From: CAVQWT01 sp963810815
Lineage (GTDB): Bacteria; Pseudomonadota; Gammaproteobacteria; Burkholderiales; Casimicrobiaceae
Direction: 5' to 3'
Assembly: GCA_963810815.1 (NCBI GenBank)
Contig: CAWEPB010000007.1
Coordinates: forward strand, 1,178,001 to 1,242,000
DNA: 64,000 nt
Part shown: piece after piece, positions 40,418 to 48,442 of the stretch
How the letters are laid out: each line of letters opens with the position of its first letter
How positions within the stretch are numbered: the stretch's first letter is position 1
The notes under the pieces: generated by a model
Databases searched by the model: none
The model's input: the letters and a program-made list of their open reading frames with translations, nothing else
Told to the model about the DNA's origin: nothing
Position numbers and translations under genes: made by a program

Positions 40418-41755
40418 ATGTTCGCGAGCGCACTGGATCTGTACCGGATCGGGCCGGGCCCGTCGTCGGCGCACACCGTCGGACCGCTGCGCGCCGCGCG
40501 ACGCTTCGTCCACGCCCTCGAGGCGGACGGGGTCTTCCTGCAGACCAGCCGCGTGCACATCGACCTGTACGGGTCGGTCGCCCTGACCGGGCGCGACCAG
40601 AACGCCGACCGTGCGATCGTCGCGGGTCTCGCCGGCGACAGTCCCGACGCGACCGACGCGGCAACACTCGCCGCGCGCTTCGCCCGCGTCCGCGCCGACG
40701 GCGAGCTGCCGCTCGGCCGCGTATCGCCGATTCCCTTCGATCCGGCGACCGACCTGGTCTTCCACGTCGACAAGGCGTTCGCGTACCACAGCAACGCCAT
40801 GCGCTTCACGGCCCGCAGCGCGCGCGGTGAAGCGCTGGCGGCGCGCCTCTACTACCCCACCGGCGACGGCGAGATACTGACCGAAGGCGAGGCACCCGAT
40901 GCCCGCGCCTCGCTGCGCGTGCCGTACATGTTCGACACCGGCGCACAGGCGCTCGCGCTCGGCGCCACCCACGGCAAGCGGCTCGCCGACCTCGTGCGCG
41001 TCAACGAGAACGCGTTGCGCAGTCCGGGCGAGCTGCGGCTCGGACTCACCAAGGCGGCGGCCGCGATGCGCGCTGCGATCGAGCGCGGGATTGCCGCGGA
41101 GGGGACGCTTCCGGCCAGCGGCCGGATGCGGCGGGCACCGACGCAGGCGGCGGCGCTGTCCGGCGCCGATCCCCGACTGCCGGCCTGGGCCGCGGTCTAC
41201 GCCACCGCGGTCGCGGAGGAGAACGCCGCCGGCGGACGCGTCGTCGCCGCGCCGTCCAATGGCGCGGCGGGGCCGGTGGCCGCGCTCTGGTACCAGTGGC
41301 GGACGACGACACCGCTGGCGACCGACGACGACACCGTCACCTACCTGCTGGCGGCCGCCGCGATCTGGAACCTGTGCCGGCAGGCCGGGGTCCGCCACGC
41401 CGGCTGCCAGGGCGAAGTCGGCGTCGCCGCCGCAATGGCCGCCGCAGGCCTGGTCGCAGTCGGCGCCGGCACCAATGCGCAGGTCCTCTACGCCGCCGAG
41501 CGCGCGCTCGAACCGCATCTCGGCCTCGCCTGCGATCCCGCCGGCGGCCTGGTCCAGGATCCGTGCATCGGTCGCAACGCCGCCGCCGCGGCGATCGCCG
41601 TCAATGCCGCCCGCACGGCGCTGCGCCTGCCGGAGGCGCCGGGCCACGCGCTAGACTCCCGGCTCGCGGCCATGGCCGAAGCGGGGCGCGCTCTGACCGG
41701 CCGCTACAAGGAGTCGTCACTTGGCGGAATCGCCCTCAATGTCGTCGACTGTTGA
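40418..41755 (+). CDS. sdaA: L-serine ammonia-lyase, iron-sulfur type
   Basis: A 445-residue single-chain enzyme. LYRIGPGPSSAHTVGPLRAA is the beta-domain signature, VAAPSNGAAGPVAALWYQW the alpha-domain loop, and HAGCQGEVGVAAAMAAAG and VQDPCIGRNAAAA hold the Fe-S cysteines. It deaminates serine to pyruvate. The ATG at 40418 fits the family N-terminus (MFASALDLYRIG); a longer in-frame reading from 40280 has no family similarity. The lipocalin gene overlaps its 3' end. The 170-bp gap before it shows no clear promoter. Confidence 0.93.
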   Translation: MFASALDLYRIGPGPSSAHTVGPLRAARRFVHALEADGVFLQTSRVHIDLYGSVALTGRDQNADRAIVAGLAGDSPDATDAATLAARFARVRADGELPLGRVSPIPFDPATDLVFHVDKAFAYHSNAMRFTARSARGEALAARLYYPTGDGEILTEGEAPDARASLRVPYMFDTGAQALALGATHGKRLADLVRVNENALRSPGELRLGLTKAAAAMRAAIERGIAAEGTLPASGRMRRAPTQAAALSGADPRLPAWAAVYATAVAEENAAGGRVVAAPSNGAAGPVAALWYQWRTTTPLATDDDTVTYLLAAAAIWNLCRQAGVRHAGCQGEVGVAAAMAAAGLVAVGAGTNAQVLYAAERALEPHLGLACDPAGGLVQDPCIGRNAAAAAIAVNAARTALRLPEAPGHALDSRLAAMAEAGRALTGRYKESSLGGIALNVVDC

Positions 41756-42368
41756 ACCTCGTCGCCGCGGCGCGGCCGGCGTGCGCCGATTCCTGCTCTG
41801 CGCGATCGCGGTCGCGGCGGCGCCGATCGCCGTTGCCCGGACGCCGCTGCAGACGGTTCCGTACGTCGACCTCGACCGTTACGCCGGCCGCTGGTACGAG
41901 ATCGCGACCATTCCGGCGTTCTTCCAGCGCAAGTGCGCGCGCGACACCGCGGCCGAGTACCGGCGCGGCGACGACGGCATGCTGGTGGTCGTGAACAGCT
42001 GCACCCGCGCCGACGGCGGGCGCGAGGACATCGAGGGCCGGGCGCGCGTCGCGGATCCGGCCACCAACGCGCGGCTCGAAGTCACGTTCGTCCGGGCCCT
42101 CGGCACCTGGTGGTTCGTGTTCGGCGGCGACTACGTGGTCGTCGGACTCGACCCGGACTACCAGTGGGCACTGGTCGCGCATCCGTCGCGCAAGTACGGC
42201 TGGATCCTCGCCCGCTCGCCGTCGCTGCCGCCGGCGCTGCTGGTGGAATTGAGCGCACGGCTGGCCGCGCAGGACTACGATCCCTGCGCGTTCGTGCTGA
42301 CTGCGCAGAGCGGTTCCGGCGGTCCGCCGCCGGCGCCGCGCCTCTGCGACGTCGCGGCCCCGCGTTGA
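41739..42368 (+). CDS. Lipocalin (Blc-like)
   Basis: About 209 residues from the ATG at 41739, or 215 from a TTG at 41721 that has AAGGAG eight bases upstream; both overlap sdaA. A signal region (FLLCAIAVAAAPIAVA) precedes the lipocalin motif YAGRWYEIATIPAFFQRKCA. WWFVFGGDYVVVGLDPDYQW and RKYGWILARSPSLP match the later Blc strands. It should be periplasmic or outer-membrane associated and bind lipids. Lipobox cysteine is not evident. Confidence 0.9.
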   Translation: MSSTVEPRRRGAAGVRRFLLCAIAVAAAPIAVARTPLQTVPYVDLDRYAGRWYEIATIPAFFQRKCARDTAAEYRRGDDGMLVVVNSCTRADGGREDIEGRARVADPATNARLEVTFVRALGTWWFVFGGDYVVVGLDPDYQWALVAHPSRKYGWILARSPSLPPALLVELSARLAAQDYDPCAFVLTAQSGSGGPPPAPRLCDVAAPR

Positions 42369-42413
42369 CCGGAGCGCGTCCGCCGACCGCTCCGGACCGG
42401 CGCGGCCCCATGC

Positions 42414-42419
42414 TATTCT
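42414..42419 (+). promoter_or_regulatory. Extended -10 (TGcTATTCT) for the MliC-like gene
   Basis: TATTCT with an upstream TG dinucleotide lies 22 bp before the ATG at 42442. Confidence 0.4.
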
Positions 42420-42441
42420 TCCGCGCACGTCCCCGGACCGG

Positions 42442-42864
42442 ATGCGGATCATGAAGCCGACCCACGCAACTGACATCGACCCTGCCCTCGCGCCTGCGCC
42501 ACCCTCGGCCCGTCCGCCGGCCGTCGTCATCGCTTGCGCCGTCGTCGCCGCCGCCGTCGCCCTCGGCGGCTGCGAAAATCCGCTGAAGAAGAAGGAAGAA
42601 GAGGAAGTCGGCAAGAACGTCATCGCCTGCAAGCTCGAGGGCGATCGCCTGCTGCTGCGGTTCGACAGCGGTGAAGTGCGACTGCTGCTGCCGTCGGGCG
42701 ATCGCGTGTTCCTCTACCAGGTGCCGTCGGCATCGGGCATCCGCTACACCAACGGCTCGCTGGAGCTGCGCGGCAAGGGCAACGACCTCCAGCTCGCCCG
42801 CGACGGCACGCCGATGGCGCTGACCGATTGCGGGCCGTACGTCCCGCCGGCGCCGCCCAAGTAG
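42442..42864 (+). CDS. MliC-like lipoprotein (lysozyme inhibitor family)
   Basis: A 140-residue lipoprotein. VVAAAVALGGC is the lipobox, followed by a Lys/Glu linker. The domain runs from NVIACKLEGDRLLLRF to MALTDCGPYV, with the central YQVPSASGIRYTNGSLELRG resembling the MliC/PliC strand S-x-S-G-x-R-Y. The two domain cysteines probably pair. MliC proteins inhibit C-type lysozyme and are outer-membrane lipoproteins. Starts at 42442 and 42451 are both possible. The match is good in pattern but short. Confidence 0.72.
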   Translation: MRIMKPTHATDIDPALAPAPPSARPPAVVIACAVVAAAVALGGCENPLKKKEEEEVGKNVIACKLEGDRLLLRFDSGEVRLLLPSGDRVFLYQVPSASGIRYTNGSLELRGKGNDLQLARDGTPMALTDCGPYVPPAPPK

Positions 42865-42877
42865 CGTCCGCGGCCAC

Positions 42878-42907
42878 GGTCCGGTTGCGGCCGCCCGGCA
42901 CCGGACC
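42878..42907. terminator. Hairpin between convergent genes
   Basis: Arms ggtccggt (42878-42885) and accggacc (42900-42907) are perfect complements around a 14-base loop, placed between converging stops. There is no T-run on either side, so intrinsic termination is uncertain. Confidence 0.35.
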
Positions 42908-42959
42908 GGCTTCGCACCCCCTCCCGACGGCGCGCTCCGCCGGCGGCGCCATGCCTCCG

Positions 42960-44777
42960 CTACTTCGCGCGCGCGGCGGTGTCGATGTCGACGAACTTCC
43001 AGACCTGCGACCGGATCGGATGCGGCACGTGGTGGCGAACCCAGCCGTGGCGCACGCTGTCCTCCAGCGCGTGCACGGTCAGACGCCACGGCGCGTACGC
43101 GAGCATCAATTCGGTCATCCGGTCGAACAGCGCCGTCCGTTCCGGCGAATCGGGCAGCGTGCGCGCCTGGTCGTAGAGCTGGTTGAACTCCGGCAGGTCG
43201 AACTGCGCCTGGTTCTCCTGCCCCGCGTTGGGACCGTAGAGCAACTGCATGAAGTTCTCCGCGTCCGGATAGTCGGCGTTCCAGCCGTCGCCGCGCATCG
43301 GGATCTTGCCCAGCCGCGCCATCTTGCGCAGCTCCGGCAGCTTGTCCTTCCTGAACTCCATGCGCAGCCCGATCGCATCCATGTTCTTCTTCCACAGCTC
43401 GTCGCCCTGGCGCGCGGCGGAGTCCGGCGTCGACCAGCGTTCCAGCACCAGCGGCTTGCCGTCCGGCGCCTCGCGAAACCCGTCGCCGTCGCGGTCCTTG
43501 TAGCCGAAGCGGTCGAGCAGCGCGCGTGCGGCGGCCGGGTCGTAGCGCTGCGCCGTGCTCCTGAACTTCGGGTTGAAGCCGGCGATGTCCGGGGGAATGG
43601 GGCTCTGCGCCGGAACCGCGCGGCCCTTGGCGATGACGCGGATCTGCTCGTCGACGTTGTAGCCGAGCCCGATCGCGCGGCGCAGCGCGATCTTCTCCTG
43701 CGTGTAGCCGCCGACGACCGGATCCTTCATGTTGAAGTAGGTCCAGTAGGTGTTCGGTCGCAGCAGCGTCCCGTGGACGATGCCCTTTGCCGCGAGGTCG
43801 GGCTTCAGCCGGCCGTCGACCAGCGCCTGCTCGGTGAACTCGCGCGGCAGGATGTCGAGGAAGTCGAGCTCGCGATTGAGGAACGCGAGCCACCGCGCCT
43901 GGCCCTCCTCGATGATCTGCACCTCGATGCGGCCGGCGAACGGCAGCCGCTTGCCCTTCATCGCCGCGGCCACCGGCTGCAGCGCCGCCGGCACCGGCCC
44001 GGCGGGCGCGTAGGTCGTCTCGCGATAGGCCGGATTCGCCTCGAGCACGATCCTGGCGCTGCGGCGGTACTCGCCGAGCCTGTAGGGGCCGGTGCCGACC
44101 GGGTGCGCGCCGATGTCGTTGCCGTAGGCCTCGACGACCTCGCGCGCCATCGCACCCAGGTTCTGCACCGCCAGCGCATACGGAAAGCGATAGTCGGGCG
44201 CCTTGAGCCGGATGCGCAGCGTATGCCGGTCGACGACCTCGAGCCCGGGCAAGGGCGCGTCGTAGTCGAACTTGCCGGTCTTCTGCGCCTTGGCGCGCGC
44301 CTCGTCGCCGCCGACGAGCTTCCCGTCGAGCAGCCACAGCCACGGCGACTTGATCGCCGGGTCGAGGATCCGCTTGAAGCTGTACGCGTAGTCGGCGGCG
44401 ACGAGTTCGCGCGGCTTGCCCTTGAACGCGGGATCGGGCGTGAACAGGATCCCCTTCCTGATCCGGAAGGTGTAGCTGCGGCCGCCGTCCGCCACCGTCG
44501 GCATCGCCTCGGCGGTCACCGGCACGAGCTGCACCGGCCGCGCGAGGTAGTCGTAGTCGAGGAGCGTCTCGAAGACGTTGGCGATGATGGCGTCGGATGC
44601 CGCGTCCGAGGCGAAGGCCGGGTCGAAGCTGGTCTCGGCGATCGCCATCGCCACGCGCATCGTCTTGGCCGGGTCGGCCGCCGGGGATGCCGACGATGCC
44701 GGAACGGCCGCGGACAGCGCGAGCGCGGCGCAGGCGGCGCCGAGGGCGCGACGAAGGCAGGGGCGCGGTGCGTACAT
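42960..44777 (-). CDS. ABC transporter peptide/solute-binding protein (SBP_bac_5)
   Basis: A 605-residue periplasmic protein. The signal peptide is ALGAACAALALSAAVPASSA. MRVAMAIAETSFDPAFASDA, VPVTAEAMPTVADGGRSYTF and FRIRKGILFTPDPAFKGKPR are typical DppA/OppA family 5 binding-protein sequence, and YNVDEQIRVIAKGRAVPAQS is the conserved middle. The ATG at 44777 has CGGAG upstream. No permease or ATPase genes adjoin it, so it is an orphan or works with components elsewhere. It is divergent from msrA. Confidence 0.9.
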   Translation of the reverse strand: MYAPRPCLRRALGAACAALALSAAVPASSASPAADPAKTMRVAMAIAETSFDPAFASDAASDAIIANVFETLLDYDYLARPVQLVPVTAEAMPTVADGGRSYTFRIRKGILFTPDPAFKGKPRELVAADYAYSFKRILDPAIKSPWLWLLDGKLVGGDEARAKAQKTGKFDYDAPLPGLEVVDRHTLRIRLKAPDYRFPYALAVQNLGAMAREVVEAYGNDIGAHPVGTGPYRLGEYRRSARIVLEANPAYRETTYAPAGPVPAALQPVAAAMKGKRLPFAGRIEVQIIEEGQARWLAFLNRELDFLDILPREFTEQALVDGRLKPDLAAKGIVHGTLLRPNTYWTYFNMKDPVVGGYTQEKIALRRAIGLGYNVDEQIRVIAKGRAVPAQSPIPPDIAGFNPKFRSTAQRYDPAAARALLDRFGYKDRDGDGFREAPDGKPLVLERWSTPDSAARQGDELWKKNMDAIGLRMEFRKDKLPELRKMARLGKIPMRGDGWNADYPDAENFMQLLYGPNAGQENQAQFDLPEFNQLYDQARTLPDSPERTALFDRMTELMLAYAPWRLTVHALEDSVRHGWVRHHVPHPIRSQVWKFVDIDTAARAK

Positions 44778-44965
44778 CGGAAACTCCGGGGCGGTCTGGA
44801 GGTCGATATCATGGCATCTTTGCCGCCGAACCGACCGGAGCCGACCCGACGCCGAGCCGGCGGCGAAACCGCGGACCGTTCCCGCCGGCGCGCACGTAAG
44901 GTCCGCGCCCGCGCCGGCGACCCATGCACGTTCCCGTTGTCCCTTGACCGTCCGGAGCCCCGCCC

Positions 44966-45649
44966 ATGACCTTCGTCCCACCATCCCCGCGCCAGCTGCT
45001 GGCGCTTCTGGCGGTTGCCCTCGGCCTCGCCGTCGCCGGCGTCGTCGTCGCCCAGGGTGCACCCAAGGCAGGCGCCCCGACGCCGGCGGCCAAGGCTCCC
45101 GCTGCCGCCCCGGCGACGACGGCCGTGGCCACCTTCGCGGGCGGCTGCTTCTGGTGCATGGAGCCGCCCTACGACAAGCTCGACGGCGTCATCTCGACGA
45201 CGTCGGGCTACATGGGCGGCAAGACGCGCAACCCGACCTACCAGGAGGTCTCCTCGGGCGTCACCGGGCACGCCGAGGTCGTCCAGGTCGTCTACGACCC
45301 GTCGAAGGTGAGCTACGACAAGCTGCTGGAAGTCTATTGGGTCAACGTCGACCCGACGGTGAAGGACCGCCAGTTCTGCGACGTCGGCACGCAGTACCGC
45401 TCGACGATCTTCGTCCACGACCAGGCGCAACTCAAGGCCGCGGAAGCGTCGAAGGCCGCACTGGCGAAGAGCAAGCCGTTCAAGGAGGACATCGTCACCC
45501 CCATCGTCCTCGCGACCGAGTTCTGGCCGGCCGAGGACTACCACCAGGACTACTACGAGAAGAATCCGGTGCGATACAGCTACTACCGCAACGGCTGCGG
45601 CCGCGACGCGCGGCTCAAGCAGCTGTGGGGCGACCGGGCCGGGAAGTAG
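44966..45649 (+). CDS. msrA: Peptide methionine sulfoxide reductase MsrA, exported
   Basis: A 227-residue protein. An N-terminal signal or anchor (LLALLAVALGLAVAGVVVAQ) and an Ala/Pro linker precede the MsrA domain. TFAGGCFWCMEPPYDKLDGV carries the catalytic Cys, TGHAEVVQVVYDP and DVGTQYRSTIFVHD are conserved, and RNGCGRDARL near the end holds a possible resolving Cys. It reduces methionine S-sulfoxide, here in the periplasm. No msrB is nearby. Confidence 0.94.
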   Translation: MTFVPPSPRQLLALLAVALGLAVAGVVVAQGAPKAGAPTPAAKAPAAAPATTAVATFAGGCFWCMEPPYDKLDGVISTTSGYMGGKTRNPTYQEVSSGVTGHAEVVQVVYDPSKVSYDKLLEVYWVNVDPTVKDRQFCDVGTQYRSTIFVHDQAQLKAAEASKAALAKSKPFKEDIVTPIVLATEFWPAEDYHQDYYEKNPVRYSYYRNGCGRDARLKQLWGDRAGK

Positions 45650-45691
45650 GACGCCCCCGAGGGGCATCGGCGACGGGGCGGACGCGGCGGC

Positions 45692-46264
45692 TCAGATGAC
45701 GCCCGACGCGCTGGCCGCGGCGCCGAGCAGGATCGACAGCATCACCAGGAGGACCATCGATATCCCGACGAACTCGGTGCGCGCGCCGTCCGGGACCTCG
45801 AGCAGTTCCGCCGCGGCGACGTAATAGAGGTACAGCGTGTGGCACAGCGCGGCCATGGTGACGATGATCATCGCCGGGATGACCAGCGCCAGGCCCGCGA
45901 GCTGCAGCGGAACCGCGCCGTACGCCGCGGCGGCCAGCGCCGTCGGATAGTGGGTGCGGCTGCCGTACATCGGCGCGATGACCACGAAAATCGCCGCGAG
46001 CACGAAGACCGAGGCGATCGACACGAACAGCGTCGTGGCCCCGGCCGCGAAGATCTGCTCCGCGGGCACCGTGTAGCCGTGCAGCGGATCCCAGGCGGCA
46101 TCGAAGGTCTTCATGCCGACGACCGTGGCCGCCGGCGCGAGCAGCGACAGCGGCAGGATGAAGTGCCGGATCAACCGGTCCACCGACGTCGATTCGGTCG
46201 CGATCTGCCGGAACTCGGTGCGCGGAAACAGGATCAGGCAGACGATGCGGCGGAGGATTTCCAT
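45692..46264 (-). CDS. Yip1 family membrane protein
   Basis: A 190-residue polytopic membrane protein. RRIVCLILFPRTEFRQIATE at the N-terminus and five hydrophobic segments (around FILPLSLLAPAATVVG, TTLFVSIASVFVLAAIFVVI, ALAAAAYGAVPLQLAGLALV, IIVTMAALCHTLYLYYVA and FVGISMVLLVMLSILLGAAA) fit the bacterial Yip1 domain. LYYVAAAELLEVPD is the usual Yip1 loop. Function in bacteria unknown. It converges on msrA across 42 bp. Confidence 0.85.
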   Translation of the reverse strand: MEILRRIVCLILFPRTEFRQIATESTSVDRLIRHFILPLSLLAPAATVVGMKTFDAAWDPLHGYTVPAEQIFAAGATTLFVSIASVFVLAAIFVVIAPMYGSRTHYPTALAAAAYGAVPLQLAGLALVIPAMIIVTMAALCHTLYLYYVAAAELLEVPDGARTEFVGISMVLLVMLSILLGAAASASGVI

Positions 46265-46459
46265 GGGGTGCGCGATCGACGACGGGCCAGTGTACGCCCG
46301 CCCCGGCGACGCGGACGGCTGGACAACGCGGGTCGCTGCGACCGCCGCCGACCGCCACCGTCCGCCACCGCGACCTTGGCCCGACGTTCTTGAATCGGCG
46401 CCCGGACGCGGGCACACTGCCCGCGGAATCCCCCCCGTCCCCGACGCCAGGAACGCCCG

Positions 46460-47062
46460 ATGCCCGACACCGCTCCCGCCACCCGAACCGCCGCAGCCTC
46501 GCCGCGCGGCCGGACCGTCGCCGGACGCGGTGCCCGTCCCGGTTCGCGGGTGCTGGTCGCGGTGACGCTGGCGATGGTCGGCCTGGCGCCGACGGCGGTC
46601 GCGGCCGCCGGGACCGCGCCGGCCTCGCCGCCGCCGGTCGCCTCGGCGCCCGCGGTCCCGCGGGTGGACGATCCGGCGGCGGTGCTGCGCTACGACGCGG
46701 CGCGCGACGCCGCCGCCGACATCGATCGCGCGCTGGCAGCCGCGGCGGCGACCCGGCGCAGCGTGCTGCTGATCGTCGGCGGCGACTGGTGCAAGGATTG
46801 CCGCGAGCTGGACGCGCTGTTCGCGCGCGAGCCGGCGCTGGCCCAGGCGCGCGACGCGCGCTTCGTTCCGGTCAAGGTGTACGTCGGCAGCGACAACCGC
46901 AACGAAGCGGTCCTCGCCCGCTTTCCGAAGCTCGACTGGGTGCCGACGCTGATCGAGCTCGACGCCGACGGCAAGGCGTCGCGGGCGACGCCGTCGACCG
47001 AATTCCACTCGGCGGAGCAGCTGGACCCGGCGCGGGTCCGCGCCTATTTCGCCGGCCGCTGA
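46460..47062 (+). CDS. Exported thioredoxin-like protein
   Basis: A 200-residue protein. The long N-terminus carries one hydrophobic signal or anchor (VLVAVTLAMVGLAPTAVAAA) and a Pro/Ala linker. LLIVGGDWCKDCRELDALF is a thioredoxin-fold active site, WCKDC in place of WCGPC. FPKLDWVPTLIELDADGKAS supplies the cis-Pro. This arrangement fits DsbD/TlpA-like or thioredoxin_7 proteins in the periplasm. The partner is unknown. The KTSC-domain gene follows on the same strand. Confidence 0.82.
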   Translation: MPDTAPATRTAAASPRGRTVAGRGARPGSRVLVAVTLAMVGLAPTAVAAAGTAPASPPPVASAPAVPRVDDPAAVLRYDAARDAAADIDRALAAAAATRRSVLLIVGGDWCKDCRELDALFAREPALAQARDARFVPVKVYVGSDNRNEAVLARFPKLDWVPTLIELDADGKASRATPSTEFHSAEQLDPARVRAYFAGR

Positions 47063-47081
47063 GCCGGCGCCGGAGGATCGA

Positions 47082-47291
47082 ATGGAAATGAAGAAGCTGT
47101 CCGGCGGCAACCTGCGCGCCGCCGGCCACGACCCCACCCGCCGGGTGCTGGTGGTGGAACTCAACGCCGGAACCTTCGAGTACGCCGGCGTGTCGGCGGA
47201 CACCTACCGGCGTCTCGTCGGCGCCTCGTCGCCGTGGAGCTTCTTCCGCGACAACATCGAGGAAGAATTCGCGGCGAAGCGCGTCCGCTGA
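47082..47291 (+). CDS. KTSC domain protein
   Basis: A 69-residue protein made of a single KTSC domain: RRVLVVELNAGTFEYAGVSA, then YRRLVGASSPWSFFRDNIEE and a terminal KRVR. The domain occurs at the C-terminus of lysyl-tRNA synthetases and alone, with unknown function. A GGAGGATCGA ribosome-binding region precedes the ATG at 47082. It lies 19 bp after the thioredoxin-like gene. Confidence 0.82.
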   Translation: MEMKKLSGGNLRAAGHDPTRRVLVVELNAGTFEYAGVSADTYRRLVGASSPWSFFRDNIEEEFAAKRVR

Positions 47292-47395
47292 CCGGCGCCG
47301 GGCAGCAACGGCACCCGCGCCGGATGACCGGCGGCGAGGCGCCCCGGAGGGCACCCCGCGCCAGGCGTCCGGACGTTCCGCCGCGACCGGCGGCC

Positions 47396-47818
47396 TTACT
47401 GCACCGTCAGCTTGCGGCCGGCGATCGCCGGCTTCTTCGCCAGCGTCAGTTCGAGCACGCCGTTCTCGTACTTCGCCGTCGACGCGGTTTCGTCGAGGTC
47501 GACCGGCACGGTGAAGCTGCGGTAGACGCTGCCGTAGTAGCGCTCGCTGCGCAGCACGCGGTCGCCTTCCTTCTGCTCGGTCTCCTTCTTCACCTCGGCG
47601 CCGATCGTGACCTGGTTGCTTTCGATGGTGACGTGGATGTCGTCCTTGCGGACACCGGGAATCTCGGCGTGGACCACGTAGCCCTTGTCGTTCTCGGTCA
47701 CGTCCATCCGGATCGAGACGGGGGCCGCGTTGCTCACGCGGACCGGCTTGAAGAAGCCGCGGAAGAGCTCGTCGATGCCGGCGTCGGCGAAGGGGTCGTA
47801 CACACTCAGATTGGCCAT
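47396..47818 (-). CDS. Small heat shock protein (Hsp20/alpha-crystallin)
   Basis: A 140-residue chaperone. SIRMDVTENDKGYVVHAEIP opens the alpha-crystallin domain, VRKDDIHVTIESNQVTIGAE follows, and ENGVLELTLAKK is the conserved C-terminal strand. It holds unfolding proteins in a refoldable state. The ATG at 47818 has AGGAGAT six bases upstream. A sigma32-type promoter about 90 bp upstream supports heat induction. Confidence 0.95.
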   Translation of the reverse strand: MANLSVYDPFADAGIDELFRGFFKPVRVSNAAPVSIRMDVTENDKGYVVHAEIPGVRKDDIHVTIESNQVTIGAEVKKETEQKEGDRVLRSERYYGSVYRSFTVPVDLDETASTAKYENGVLELTLAKKPAIAGRKLTVQ

Positions 47819-47904
47819 TTGGATCTCCTGTCGTCAGTTTTGGAAGGGGCCGACGGCATGCGCCTGGCAACTCCCCAACACGGCGGATTCCCGCCTCAGC
47901 CGGG

Positions 47905-47933
47905 AAATGGCGCCGCCACCGACCGGTTTCAAG
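47905..47933 (-). promoter_or_regulatory. Sigma32-type heat-shock promoter of hsp20
   Basis: On the minus strand CTTGAAA (47933-47927) and CGCCATTT (47912-47905) are spaced by 14 bases. They match the RpoH consensus CTTGAA and CCCCATNT closely. The resulting leader of about 80 bases is long enough for an RNA thermometer, which I cannot confirm. Confidence 0.7.
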
Positions 47934-47961
47934 GGGTCGCCCGCGGCCTCCCGCCGGCGGC

Positions 47962-47981
47962 GGGTTGACGACGATCAACCC
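47962..47981. promoter_or_regulatory. Palindrome GGGTTGA-N6-TCAACCC upstream of the DksA/TraR gene
   Basis: Perfect 7-bp arms around cgacga lie 60 bp before the ATG at 48041 and just upstream of the hsp20 sigma32 promoter on the other strand. It contains TTGACG, which may serve as a -35. An operator is possible. The rest of the 220-bp divergent gap shows only the heat-shock promoter. Confidence 0.35.
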
Positions 47982-48040
47982 CCGCGGCCGCCGGTCGCGC
48001 GACGATAGGGCCCACGGCTCCCGCCGTCCAAAGGAACGCC

Positions 48041-48442
48041 ATGTCAGCCGCCACCCTGTCCGCCACCGACCGCGCCCGCCTGAAAGCCGCACTCGAGGCG
48101 CGGCGCGCCACGCTCGTCGCCGAGGCCGGCGCGCAGCTCAAGGGCAGCGGCGACACGCGGGTGGTCGGGCTCGCCCATCGCCTGGAGGAGAACGACGACT
48201 GGGCGGTGGCCGATGCGCTGGCGGAGCTGGACATCGCCGAGGTCCGCCATCTGGTCAGGGAGCTCGCCGACGTCGACGCGGCCCTGGCGCGCTTCCGCGA
48301 CGGCGGGTACGGCGAATGCGTCGACTGCGGGGTCGCGATCGCCCCGGCGCGGCTGACGGCCTATCCGACCGCGCGCCGCTGCATTCCCTGCCAGGAGGCC
48401 TGGGAGCGCAAGACCGCGGGGCCGCCGGCGACGGCCGTTTAG
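48041..48442 (+). CDS. DksA/TraR C4-type zinc finger protein
   Basis: A 133-residue protein. A helical N-terminus (LKAALEARRATLVAEAGAQL) is followed by RFRDGGYGECVDCGVAIAPA and CIPCQEAWERK, the CxxC pair of the DksA/TraR zinc finger. It is shorter than DksA (about 150) and longer than TraR. It probably acts on RNA polymerase through the secondary channel, but the two acidic tip residues of DksA are not obvious. Its last four bases overlap the S9 peptidase stop on the other strand. Confidence 0.85.
   Translation: MSAATLSATDRARLKAALEARRATLVAEAGAQLKGSGDTRVVGLAHRLEENDDWAVADALAELDIAEVRHLVRELADVDAALARFRDGGYGECVDCGVAIAPARLTAYPTARRCIPCQEAWERKTAGPPATAV

Noticed and set aside
45653..45665. gcccc-cga-ggggc hairpin after msrA as a terminator
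   Set aside because: The stem is only five base pairs with a three-base loop and no T-run follows. Such stems are frequent by chance at this GC content.
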